From an uncultured Collinsella sp. (lineage in GTDB: Bacteria; Actinomycetota; Coriobacteriia; Coriobacteriales; Coriobacteriaceae), in the NCBI GenBank assembly GCA_902478365.1, contig CABSKX010000035.1, positions 1-23,218 of the forward strand: a stretch of DNA of 23,218 nt, written 5' to 3'. A program made the position numbers and the translations under genes. Each line of letters opens with the position of its first letter. The first letter of the stretch is position 1. The notes below the pieces were generated by a model. That model saw nothing but the letters and a program-made list of their open reading frames with translations, ran no database searches and was not told the DNA's origin. Below are positions 15,207-23,098 of this stretch, one piece after another.

Positions 15207-15237
15207 AGCGGGGTCCAGCTCACACCCGCGCCCCGCT
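15207..15237. terminator. Hairpin between convergent genes
   Basis: Perfect 7-bp arms AGCGGGG / CCCCGCT about 75 bases after the DUF389 stop and 20 bases beyond the stop of the minus-strand small protein. Plus strand TTTTATT appears 6 bases later; minus strand ATTTG. It may end transcripts from both sides. Confidence 0.5.
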
Positions 15238-15257
15238 CGCCGTTTTATTGCCGTGAA

Positions 15258-15707
15258 TCAACTGGCCGGATTGACATCGCCAGACTCCACCGTAAACGCA
15301 GGTTTGGTGCTCACCAGATAAAATCGGGTCACATTGCTATCTCTAAATAGATAGAGCTGGCCTTGCTCGCGTCGGCGTGACATATACGCCACGTGGACCG
15401 TACCGAATTCTTCGCCGTTTTCCCTCTTTAACACCAGGATATTGGGGTCGTCCATACGCTTAAACTGCCCGTCTGCGCAGATTCCGTCTTGGTCGACCAG
15501 CTGCCATCGACAGTTGTCCTCCTCAAGAAAAGCCAGGGTTTCCCGACTCGTTTTGTCATCCCGGTAGAAACCATCAATGGCAAACCCTTCGGAAGCGCAT
15601 TCCTGCATATAGGACGTTTCTCGGCTTATAGCAAACAGCCCTGTAGCGCCCAGGAGCACAGCCAGACAGACCACTGCAAGGGTTATCGAAATAGCACTGC
15701 GACCCAT
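15258..15707 (-). CDS. Unrecognised small secreted or membrane-anchored protein
   Basis: 149 residues that I do not assign to a family. Residues 1-28 form a hydrophobic segment after MGR, like a signal anchor or uncleaved signal peptide, with no lipobox. The rest is a mixed polar domain with three Cys (residues 37, 66 and 77) and FYRDDK, RWQLVDQDG and RFYLVSTK strands, suggesting a small beta-rich extracellular domain. ATG 15707 has no good ribosome site, which weakens the start. Base content is lower in GC than the neighbours and the gene lies directly beside a truncated acetyltransferase, both in keeping with recent insertion or rearrangement. It is convergent with the DUF389 gene. Confidence 0.6.
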   Translation of the reverse strand: MGRSAISITLAVVCLAVLLGATGLFAISRETSYMQECASEGFAIDGFYRDDKTSRETLAFLEEDNCRWQLVDQDGICADGQFKRMDDPNILVLKRENGEEFGTVHVAYMSRRREQGQLYLFRDSNVTRFYLVSTKPAFTVESGDVNPAS

Positions 15708-16042
15708 GTTAGCCCAACCGATAGTTGTTTAACGGAGCGCGAAACATACCCGGAACCTCCGATATCAGGGGGGGACGTCGCCAGCGTATCGCCGCCGCGT
15801 GGCGTGCGGAAAAGGCGGCGACTTTGAGCGTATCGTCGGTTTTTCCACGACGGCGTCGGCATCATGACGGTGCCGGTCTCGCCCACCGTCTGAAGCAGGG
15901 CCTCGATCACCGGCTGCGCGCCGCCGCACACATACCCCAGCGCGCTGAGCGAGCAATGGACCATAACCGTCTGCCCCACGCGCATACCAACGGCAGAAAG
16001 CGCGCCGAGGATATCCTGCTTCAGCACGATTTTCCGGCCCAT
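15683..16042 (-). pseudogene. Truncated aminoglycoside 3-N-acetyltransferase-like remnant
   Basis: Starts at ATG 16042 with AAAGGAG 7 bases upstream. The first 68 residues match the N-terminus of the AAC(3)/YokD acetyltransferase family: VGQTVMVHCSLSALGYV, then VIEALLQTVGETGTVMMP and TPSWKN. Homology stops there, at about 15838; the frame then runs on as an Arg-rich unrelated tail to 15683, overlapping the start of the small protein gene by 25 bases. Intact members are about 265 residues with the catalytic His further on, so this remnant should not be an active acetyltransferase. The ribosome site is intact, suggesting a recent break. The family name does not prove an antibiotic-resistance role; many members act on other amines. 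Confidence 0.72.
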
Positions 16043-16090
16043 TGCCACTCCTTTCTATTTCTGGGTCCATCTTCTCACTGTTGGCGGCCG

Positions 16091-16129
16091 AAAATGATCC
16101 GTTTTCCTCCGTCCCCGAGATGTCATTTT
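16091..16129 (-). repeat. Degraded hairpin after the dehydrogenase gene
   Basis: AAAATGA (16091-16097) and TCATTTT (16123-16129) form 7-bp arms around a loop containing CCTCCGTCCCC. It touches the stop codon of the gene at 16130. The loop recalls the CCTGTCCCC of the hairpins at 6732 and 8986, so it may be a diverged relative; it could also work as a terminator. Confidence 0.45.
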
Positions 16130-17089
16130 TTAGTACTTGAAGAAGCCCTCGCCCGAGCTTTCGCCCAGCCTACCTTCGTCGAGCATTTTCTTGAGGACGG
16201 AGGCCATGGCCTTAAAGTTGTAGGGCATCATCATCTTTTTGAGCAGCGGGCTCACCAGGCCCGGGACCTTCTGATACTGCATAACGATGTTGTAGGCCGT
16301 CTGGATGCCCACCGTGTCGAACACGCGGAACGGACCCTTGGGAGCGCCGGTGCCGCGCGTCCACGCGAGGTCGATGCTCTTGGGGTCACTCACGCCCGAG
16401 ACATACAGGTCAAGGCCCGAAAGCAGCCACGGCACCAGCATGGAATTGAGCAGGTAGCCGTTCTTTTCCTTGTTGACGGGAAGCGCCAGCATGCGGATGT
16501 CGTTGGCGAAGTCGACGAGCTCGTCGAAGTAGCGCTTGTCAGTTTGGCTCTGGGCCATGACCTCGGTCATGTTGTTCTTCCAGATGGAATTGGCAAAGTG
16601 CAGCGACAGGTACTTCTCGGGGCGGCCGGTGTACTTGGCAAAGGTGCTCGGCAGCAGCGTAGAGGAGTTCGTTACGACGACGGTCTTTTGCGGGAGGACC
16701 GGGGCGAGCTTCTTGTAGAATTCGATTTTTGCCTGGGTGTCCTCGGCCATAGACTCGATGACCAGGTCGGCGTCGGCCACGGCCTTGGCAAGATCTAACT
16801 CCAGCTTGAGCGTAGAGTAGGCACGCTCGACGGCGGCGAGCGCCGTCTCCTTGTCGAAAGGCTGGTCGCTATCGGCGATACCGGCGCACCACTCGCCCGT
16901 GCCGTCCGCCATGCCCTCGATAGCAGCGATGTACTCCTCGCGCACATGATCGATCTTGGGCTGGGTGCGGCCGATGCTGCCCTCGCTGCGCAGCCAAATC
17001 GTTACATCAAAGCCGCAGTAGGCAGCCTGAAAGGCAATCTGGCTTCCCAACACGCCGCCGCCGGCAACACAAACGGTCTTGTAGCTCAT
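16130..17089 (-). CDS. 3-hydroxyacyl-CoA dehydrogenase family protein
   Basis: 319 residues. The Rossmann loop AGGGVLGSQIA (residues 9-19) binds NAD. VIESMAEDTQAKIEFYKKL and VVTNSSTLLPS (Ser142/143) follow; the catalytic His is His164 in LSLHFANSIWKNN with Glu176 in MTEVM. The usual HFFNP is changed to HFANS, so the substrate may differ from 3-hydroxybutyryl-CoA. The C-terminal domain with the end EGFFKY is typical. The family oxidises L-3-hydroxyacyl-CoA, or reduces 3-ketoacyl-CoA, with NAD(H) in fatty-acid or butyrate-type pathways. ATG 17089 has GAGG 8 bases upstream. It lies downstream of the large activase gene but behind its terminator and a 416-base gap, so it is probably transcribed separately. 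Confidence 0.9.
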   Translation of the reverse strand: MSYKTVCVAGGGVLGSQIAFQAAYCGFDVTIWLRSEGSIGRTQPKIDHVREEYIAAIEGMADGTGEWCAGIADSDQPFDKETALAAVERAYSTLKLELDLAKAVADADLVIESMAEDTQAKIEFYKKLAPVLPQKTVVVTNSSTLLPSTFAKYTGRPEKYLSLHFANSIWKNNMTEVMAQSQTDKRYFDELVDFANDIRMLALPVNKEKNGYLLNSMLVPWLLSGLDLYVSGVSDPKSIDLAWTRGTGAPKGPFRVFDTVGIQTAYNIVMQYQKVPGLVSPLLKKMMMPYNFKAMASVLKKMLDEGRLGESSGEGFFKY

Positions 17090-17442
17090 GGGACGGTCCT
17101 CTCTTACGTAATTCCATACATGTGTATTTATTCAACCGTAAGGAGGACGCGCGCTGGGGGTGGGTTCTATAAACGGACGGTAATTTGCGGCGAACGGCAA
17201 CATTTGTTCATTATCTCAGGGTTCCGAGGACGATTTTTTTGTGCCACCGAGACGTCGTTTGCGGAAGTATGCGGCAAATTCCGGAAGCCTTGAGCACACC
17301 CCGGTTTTCCGCCAATAAAACCGCAGGTACAGGGCTTGGACATATCTGGTGTGCTCGGCCTATTCAGATTTTGCCGCATACTTCCGAAAATCGATCTTAT
17401 AAGAGGCGGCAGTGAGGCAATTTACGCAACATATGTCCAGCA
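17090..17442. other. Gene-free region with possible dehydrogenase promoter
   Basis: No convincing gene is seen over about 350 bases. Next to the dehydrogenase start lies the dyad ATACATGTGTAT (17116-17127), a possible operator, and a weak promoter pair on the minus strand (TTACGG, 17 bases, TATGGA). A plus-strand AAGGAGG at 17140-17146 leads to no substantial frame. The middle is occupied by the nested inverted repeats listed separately. Base composition is less GC-rich than the flanking genes. Confidence 0.5.
17262..17386. repeat. Nested inverted-repeat element
   Basis: Three nested pairs of arms share one centre. The outer arms are CGGAAGTATGCGGCAAA (17262-17278) and TTTGCCGCATACTTCCG (17370-17386), perfect over 17 bp. 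The middle arms are GAGCACACC (17292-17300) and GGTGTGCTC (17348-17356), perfect over 9. The inner arms are CGGTTTT (17302-17308) and AAAACCG (17317-17323). A further pair TGGACATAT (17337-17345) / ATATGTCCA (17431-17439) extends beyond it. The whole could fold as a long branched hairpin in RNA or be a small palindromic mobile unit. It has no coding content. Confidence 0.8.
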
Positions 17443-17477
17443 AAACGGGTGGTAGCCGGTACGGCTACCACCCGTTT
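17443..17477 (-). terminator. Rho-independent terminator of the activase operon
   Basis: Perfect 16-bp stem AAACGGGTGGTAGCCG / CGGCTACCACCCGTTT with a 3-base loop, followed on the minus strand by TTTTGC. It lies 28 bases after the stop codon of the 1593-residue protein. Confidence 0.9.
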
Positions 17478-17505
17478 GTCTTATATCCGGCTCGAAGCAG
17501 GCCGA

Positions 17506-20500
17506 CTACTTCTTAATGCCGCGCCCCAGGCGCTCAGCGACCGACGCCACGGCACTCTCGTCGACCGAGCCGCAGCTCACACAGCCGTCATGAGCACGCA
17601 TCTGGCCGGTGACCTCGTCCATCGCGAGCGGCGCCACCTTCTCGAGCTTAAAGCCCTTACCGGCGCGCATGTTCTCCTTTGCCACGCTGATCATGAGCTT
17701 AATACGGTTGAGCTGGTTGACCTCGGACGCGCCGGGGTCGTAGTCCACCGCGACGATATTGCTCTCGGGATGCTGGCGGCGCAGCTCCTTGATCACGGCC
17801 TTGCCCACCACGTGGTTGGGCAGGCACGCGAAGGGCTGCGTGCAGATGATGTTGGGCGCACCGTGATCGATCAGGTCGAGCATCTCGGCCGTGAGCAACC
17901 AGCCCTCGCCCATGTTGTTGCACACCGAAAGCACCGTGCGGGCCTTGTCAGCCATGGTGCCGATGCGCTCGGGCGCCTCAAAGCGGCGGGACTTTTCGAG
18001 CATCTCCTCCACCGGCGTACGCATCCAGTCCACGAGCTTGATGAGCGCCTGCATACCAGCGCGCGTGGTAGCAGAGCTACCCAGCTCATCCTTCTGCAGC
18101 TCGGCGTTGCTCATGGAGTACAGGAAGAAGTCGAGCAGGCCCGGCACCACGGCCTCGCAGCCCTCGCGCTCGATCACATCGACCACGTGGTTGTTGGCTG
18201 TGGGGTGGAACTTGACCAAGATCTCACCGACCACGCCCACGCGCGGCTTGGTGCCCTCGCCCACGAGCGGCATGGTGTCGAACGCGCGGATGGCCTCACG
18301 CGCAAGCTTGGTGTAGTTGTGCCTGTTGAACTTGGGCGCCAGCTTGCGGGCGCGCGCCATGTACTCCTCGTAGAGCGCGTTGGCGGCGCCGGGCGTGGCC
18401 TCGTACGGGCGGCAACGATAGAGCATCTGCATCATCACGTCGCCAAAGAGCACCGCGTAGACCGCCTGCTTGAGCAGCGCCGGCGTAATCTTAAAGCCAG
18501 GGTTGTCCTCGCCGAGCGCCACGGCCGAAAGCGAGATCACCGGAATCTCGGGGTGGCCGCTCTCGCGCAGGGCCTTGCGGATGAGTGCGATGTAGTTGGT
18601 GGCACGGCAGCCGCCGCCGGTCTGGCTGATAACCACGGCCGTCTTGGACAGGTCGTATCGACCGCTCTCGATGGCCTCCATGATCTGGCCCGTCACCAGG
18701 ATCGACGGATAGCAGATGTCGTTGTTCACGTAGCGCAGGCCGGCCTCGACGGCATCGTGGTCAGTCGAGGGCAGCAGCTCCAAGTTGTAGCCAGCACCAC
18801 GGAACACCTCTTTGACCAGGTCAAAGTGGATCGGTGCCATCTGCGGGCATAGGATGGTGTAGCCCTCCTCGCGCATCTGCTCGGTGAAGGGCACCTTGGG
18901 CCATGCGGTCGAAGCACTCTCACGCTGGGCCTCGAACGTGTACTTGCGGCTCGCGAATGCGGGGGCATCCGTGGAGGGCGCCACCGGCGCAGCATCGCCC
19001 TGCTCGTAGGCCTCGCCCGCGGCCGTGGCCTCGGCCAAGCGCTCGGCCTCCTGGTCCTTAAGCGCGGCCATGAGCGAGCGGATGCGGATGCGCGCGGCGC
19101 CCAGGTTGGACACCTCGTCGATCTTGAGCGCGGTGTAGATCTTGCCGCTGGCCTCCAGGATCTCCTGCACCTGGTCGGTGGTCAGGGCGTCCAAGCCGCA
19201 GCCGAAGGAGTTGAGCTGAATCAGGTCCAGGTCGTTGCGCATCGTCACAAAACGGGCGACGGCGTACAGGCGGCTGTGGTACATCCACTGGTCGACGACG
19301 CGGATGGGACGCTCGGGCTTCACCAGGTGCGCAAGCGAATCCTCGGTAAAGACCGCAAAGCCAAAGCTCGAGATAAGCTCGGGCAGGGCGTGGTTGATCT
19401 CGGGGTCGTTATGGTAGGGGCGGCCGGCGAGTACGATACCGTGGCCGCCGTGATCCTCGACCCACTTAAGGGCCTCCTCGCCCATGGTCTGGATGTCCTC
19501 GTGGAAGCGCGCATCGGCCTCAAAGGCAGCGTTGACAGCGGCATCGACCTCGGAGCGCGTGATCTTGGGACCGCGCACGCGACCGCGACCGGCCTCAGCA
19601 TCGGCCACGCGGTCGACGGCGAGCACCTGGTACAGGCGGCGCTTGAGCTCGGTCTTGTCGTGATACGGCACAAACGGATACAGGAACTCGATGTTCTGCT
19701 CGCGGATCTCGTCGATGTTGAGTGCCAACGCCGTGGGATAGCTCATAACGATGGGGCAGTTGTAACAGTTGCCGGCAGTCGGATCCTCCTTGCGCTCCCA
19801 GCGCACGCACGGCATCCAGATGAAGTCGACATCGCGGTCGATGAGGTTCATCACGTGGCCGTGGCTCATCTTGGCCGGGTAGCACACGCTCTCGGACGGC
19901 ATGGACTCGATGCCCGCCTGGTAGGTCTTCTTGCTCGACTGGTCGGACAGCTGCACGCTAAAGCCCAGGCGCGTAAAGAACGCATGCCAGAAGGGGTAGT
20001 TCTCGTACATGTTGAGCGCGCGCGGAATGCCGACGGTACCGCGCGGGGCCTCGTCGGGGCTCAGCACCTCGCGGTTAAAGAGCAGCTCATTTTTCTTTTT
20101 GAAGAGGTTGGGGGCCTCAGTCTTCTGCTTTTTGTGGCCGGCGCCCTTCTCGCAGCGGTTGCCGGTGATAAAGCGCCTGCCGCCGCCAAAGTCGTTGACG
20201 GTGAGCTGGCAGTTGTTGGAGCAACGGCCGCAGCGGACATGCTTTTGCGTCACGGTGAGGTGCGCGATGTCCTCGGCTGAAAGGATGGTCGAGGTGCCAT
20301 CGGCGCCGGCGCGATCGCGAGCGAGCAGGGCCGCACCATAGGCTCCCATGCAGCCGGCGATGTCGGGACGCACGGCATGAACGCCGGTGAGCTGCTCAAA
20401 TGCGCGAAGCGTGGCGTCGGACATAAAGGTGCCGCCCTGGACGATCACCTGGCTGCCGATCTCCTTGGGGTCGCGCAGCTTAATGACCTTGAACAGAGCA

Positions 20501-22287
20501 TTCTTGATGACGGAATAGGACAGGCCGGCCGCGATGTCGCCCACCGTGGCGCCTTCCTTTTGCGCCTGCTTGACGCGCGAGTTCATAAAGACCGTGCAGC
20601 GGCTACCCAGGTCGACGGGGGCCTTGGCATGGATGGCAGCGTTGGCGAACGCGCGCACGTCCATGTTCATAGACACGGCGAAGCTCTCGATAAAGCTGCC
20701 GCAGCCCGACGAGCAGGCCTCGTTGAGCATGATGTGCTCGATGACGCCGTCCTTGACGCGCAGGCACTTCATGTCTTGGCCGCCGATGTCCAGAATGAAC
20801 TCGACGCCAGGCAGGAACGCCTTGGCGCCGCGCAGGTGCGCGACGGTCTCGATCTCGCCGGAGTCGGCCTTGAGAGCCTCGATGAGCAACGCCTCGCCGT
20901 AGCCCGTGGTAGTCACGTGGCCGATGGTGCAGCCGGCGGGGATGTGGTTGTAGAAATCGGCCATGATGACCTTGGCCGTGCCCAGGATGTCGCCGTTGTT
21001 GTTGCCGTACCAGGTGTGCAGCAGCTGGCCGTCCTCGCCCACGAGCGCGGCCTTCATGGTGGTGGAGCCGGCGTCGATGCCGATGAACACGCGTCCGGTG
21101 TAGCCGTCGAGCTTGCCCTTGGGAACGACTTCCTGGTCGTGGCGGGTCTTGAACTCGGCAAAGTCCTCGTCGGTGGCAAAGAGCGGATCCAGACGCTCGA
21201 CCTCGGCACCCTGCGTGTCGCCCAAGCTGTCGATGGCCTCGATGAGCTGCGGGAACGTGCTGAGCTTGTTGGACTCGTGCGCCATGGCGGCGCCGCTCGC
21301 CACAAACAGGTGAGCGTTTTGGGGCACGATACGGTGCTCCTCGTCCAGATTGAGCGTGAGGTAGAAGCGGTGGCGCAGCTCGGAGAGATACTGCAGCGGA
21401 CCGCCCAGGAAGGCGACGTTGCCGCGGATGGGACGGCCGCACGCCAGGCCCGAGATGGTCTGGGTCACGACAGCCTGGAAGATGGAGGCGGCCACGTCCT
21501 CGGGGCGGGCGCCCTCGTTGAGCAGCGGCTGCACGTCGGTCTTGGCAAAAACGCCGCAGCGGCTGGCGATGGGATAGATGGTGGTGGCGTTGGCCGCGAG
21601 CTCGTTGAGGCCGCTGGCGTCGGTGTGCAGCAGGGTTGCCATCTGGTCGATGAACGCACCCGTGCCGCCGGCGCAGGTGCCGTTCATGCGCTGCTCGATG
21701 CCGTTATCGAAGTAGATGATCTTGGCGTCCTCGCCGCCCAGCTCGATGGCGACGTCGGTGGCCGGGATGAGGGTCTCGACGGCACGCTTGCTGGCGATGA
21801 CCTCCTGGACAAACTCCAGGTCGAGCCACTGGGACAGCAGAAGGCCGCCCGAGCCGGTAATGGCGCAGGTCATCTGGGCCGTCGGCAGCACGGTCGCAGC
21901 GCCCTCGAACAGGTCGCGGGCACAAGCGCGGACGTCGGTGTGGTGGCGCTGGTACTTGGCGTAGACGATCTGGTTGTCGTCGTTGAGCACGGCGAGCTTA
22001 ACGGTGGTGGAGCCCACGTCGATGCCCAGGTGCAGGTTGCCGCGGGCGGCCTCGGGGTTGAAGATCGCGCCTTCGGGGGCCTGGGCGGCGGCTACGGGCT
22101 CAGCGGCGGTGGCGGGCTCGCTGACGACGGAAGTCTCCCCTGCCACGTTCTTGGCATCGGCAACTGCCTCGGCAACTTTCTCGGCAGCCGCGGTCGCGGC
22201 CTTCTGCGCGGCGTCCACCACGGCGGGCGCGGCCTCGCGTGCGGCAGCGACCATGCGGTCCTTGATGCCCTCGACGAGTTTGCTCAT
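17506..22287 (-). CDS. Fused 2-hydroxyacyl-CoA dehydratase activase/dehydratase-like Fe-S protein
   Basis: 1593 residues. Residues 1-82 are an Ala/Glu-rich, probably coiled head. Two BadF/BadG/BcrA/BcrD-type ASKHA ATPase domains follow: GIDVGSTTVK at 88 with NGTCAGGTG (Cys205) and ASRCGVF, and GIDAGSTTMK at 403 with NEACSSGCGSF (Cys525, Cys529) and GSRCTVF. Then comes a Cys cluster CGRCSNNC (686-693) and NRCEKG (712), a DUF2229-like domain (ESVCYPAKMSHGHV near 800), and a C-terminal part like HgdB/dehydratase subunits with CYPSILVTGQIMEA and a final CVSC (1569-1572). Activases use ATP to push an electron from a [4Fe-4S] cluster into 2-hydroxyacyl-CoA dehydratases; the long fused form is common in anaerobes but its substrate is usually unknown. 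ATG 22287 has AGGAG 6 bases upstream. Cotranscribed with the TetR gene 11 bases upstream. Confidence 0.93.
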   Translation of the reverse strand: MSKLVEGIKDRMVAAAREAAPAVVDAAQKAATAAAEKVAEAVADAKNVAGETSVVSEPATAAEPVAAAQAPEGAIFNPEAARGNLHLGIDVGSTTVKLAVLNDDNQIVYAKYQRHHTDVRACARDLFEGAATVLPTAQMTCAITGSGGLLLSQWLDLEFVQEVIASKRAVETLIPATDVAIELGGEDAKIIYFDNGIEQRMNGTCAGGTGAFIDQMATLLHTDASGLNELAANATTIYPIASRCGVFAKTDVQPLLNEGARPEDVAASIFQAVVTQTISGLACGRPIRGNVAFLGGPLQYLSELRHRFYLTLNLDEEHRIVPQNAHLFVASGAAMAHESNKLSTFPQLIEAIDSLGDTQGAEVERLDPLFATDEDFAEFKTRHDQEVVPKGKLDGYTGRVFIGIDAGSTTMKAALVGEDGQLLHTWYGNNNGDILGTAKVIMADFYNHIPAGCTIGHVTTTGYGEALLIEALKADSGEIETVAHLRGAKAFLPGVEFILDIGGQDMKCLRVKDGVIEHIMLNEACSSGCGSFIESFAVSMNMDVRAFANAAIHAKAPVDLGSRCTVFMNSRVKQAQKEGATVGDIAAGLSYSVIKNALFKVIKLRDPKEIGSQVIVQGGTFMSDATLRAFEQLTGVHAVRPDIAGCMGAYGAALLARDRAGADGTSTILSAEDIAHLTVTQKHVRCGRCSNNCQLTVNDFGGGRRFITGNRCEKGAGHKKQKTEAPNLFKKKNELLFNREVLSPDEAPRGTVGIPRALNMYENYPFWHAFFTRLGFSVQLSDQSSKKTYQAGIESMPSESVCYPAKMSHGHVMNLIDRDVDFIWMPCVRWERKEDPTAGNCYNCPIVMSYPTALALNIDEIREQNIEFLYPFVPYHDKTELKRRLYQVLAVDRVADAEAGRGRVRGPKITRSEVDAAVNAAFEADARFHEDIQTMGEEALKWVEDHGGHGIVLAGRPYHNDPEINHALPELISSFGFAVFTEDSLAHLVKPERPIRVVDQWMYHSRLYAVARFVTMRNDLDLIQLNSFGCGLDALTTDQVQEILEASGKIYTALKIDEVSNLGAARIRIRSLMAALKDQEAERLAEATAAGEAYEQGDAAPVAPSTDAPAFASRKYTFEAQRESASTAWPKVPFTEQMREEGYTILCPQMAPIHFDLVKEVFRGAGYNLELLPSTDHDAVEAGLRYVNNDICYPSILVTGQIMEAIESGRYDLSKTAVVISQTGGGCRATNYIALIRKALRESGHPEIPVISLSAVALGEDNPGFKITPALLKQAVYAVLFGDVMMQMLYRCRPYEATPGAANALYEEYMARARKLAPKFNRHNYTKLAREAIRAFDTMPLVGEGTKPRVGVVGEILVKFHPTANNHVVDVIEREGCEAVVPGLLDFFLYSMSNAELQKDELGSSATTRAGMQALIKLVDWMRTPVEEMLEKSRRFEAPERIGTMADKARTVLSVCNNMGEGWLLTAEMLDLIDHGAPNIICTQPFACLPNHVVGKAVIKELRRQHPESNIVAVDYDPGASEVNQLNRIKLMISVAKENMRAGKGFKLEKVAPLAMDEVTGQMRAHDGCVSCGSVDESAVASVAERLGRGIKK

Positions 22288-22298
22288 TGTCTCTCCTC

Positions 22299-23009
22299 TT
22301 AGTTGTTGGACTCGACGGTTGCGGTGGTGTCGACCGCGTCCTCGAGCTGCAGATTCAATAGCTTCATGCCGTATTCCGGCACGTTGATATCGATGGGTTG
22401 GCCATACAGGTCGCCGGGGCGCACAAAGGCGATAACCGTCATAATGCGCGCCATGGTCTCGGGCGATTCGGTGAGCCCACGCTCAAACCAGCGCTGAATC
22501 AGGCCGACCTCGGCGCTCACGACGTAGGTGACGTAGTAGTCAAAGAACGTGCCCAGCGCCAGGCCCAAAATGCCCGTCTGCGCACGCGGCACCACGGCCT
22601 CACGAGCGGTGTCGATGATCCTTTTAATGAAGGCCTGGTCGCCGCCCGGACCCAGCAGCGCACCGATTAAGTCGCGGTTGGCCGCAAGATAACGCAGCAG
22701 CTCAACCGAACCGGGCGCCGGCTCGAGCTCATCGATGTTGTGATAGAGGTCGGGCAGCTGAGCTGCGGTGATGAGCTCAATGCGCTCACGGATCTCGGCC
22801 AGCAAGCCATCCTCGATTTGATTGATAAAGTCGGGAATATCGCGGTAGTGCGAATAGAACGTGCGGCGCGTAAGGCCGGCGCGCTCGGTGAGCGACGCGA
22901 CATTAATGCGCGAAAGGTCGCCGCTTTCGGCAAGCTCGCTGGCAAGTGCCTGGCGAAGGGCACGCTGCGAGCGAAGGGACCGGCGATCGCATTTCTCGAG
23001 CTGGGACAA
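22299..23009 (-). CDS. TetR/AcrR family transcriptional regulator
   Basis: 236 residues. The N-terminal helix-turn-helix lies at about 34-70: RINVASLTERAGLTRRTFYS followed by HYRDIPDFINQIE, the TetR pattern. The C-terminal ligand domain is divergent and its inducer cannot be predicted; acyl-CoA would be reasonable from context. The start is TTG 23009, with AAGGAGG 4 bases upstream; no ATG in frame is near. Its stop codon is 11 bases before the activase start, so the two genes form one operon and the regulator probably controls both. A palindrome upstream at 23061 fits its operator. Confidence 0.9.
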   Translation of the reverse strand: MSQLEKCDRRSLRSQRALRQALASELAESGDLSRINVASLTERAGLTRRTFYSHYRDIPDFINQIEDGLLAEIRERIELITAAQLPDLYHNIDELEPAPGSVELLRYLAANRDLIGALLGPGGDQAFIKRIIDTAREAVVPRAQTGILGLALGTFFDYYVTYVVSAEVGLIQRWFERGLTESPETMARIMTVIAFVRPGDLYGQPIDINVPEYGMKLLNLQLEDAVDTTATVESNN

Positions 23010-23030
23010 GCGTCCTCCTTGTTACTCAGC

Positions 23031-23076
23031 CTGTGCGCTATTGCACAGTGCGAGTATTATTGCACACCGTGTGCAT
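23031..23076 (-). promoter_or_regulatory. Operator/promoter region of the TetR operon
   Basis: The palindrome TGCACACCGTGTGCA (23061-23075) is flanked on the minus strand by TTGATG (possible -35) and TAATAC (possible -10), spaced 14 bases, shorter than ideal. A second dyad, CTGTGC (23031-23036) / GCACAG (23043-23048), lies nearer the gene, and the string TATTGCACA occurs at both sites. Two sites with the same half-site, over and just below a promoter, are typical of an autoregulated TetR gene. Binding is inferred. Confidence 0.5.
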
Positions 23077-23098
23077 CAACACGTAAAGGCAATATTTT

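Noticed and set aside
17167..17415. Two 70-76 codon frames on opposite strands in the gap before the dehydrogenase gene
   Set aside because: They run through the nested inverted repeats, have no ribosome sites and no recognisable sequence.
20377..22302. 641-codon plus-strand frame opposite the activase gene
   Set aside because: No domain and no ribosome site; the minus-strand frame holds clear ATPase motifs throughout.
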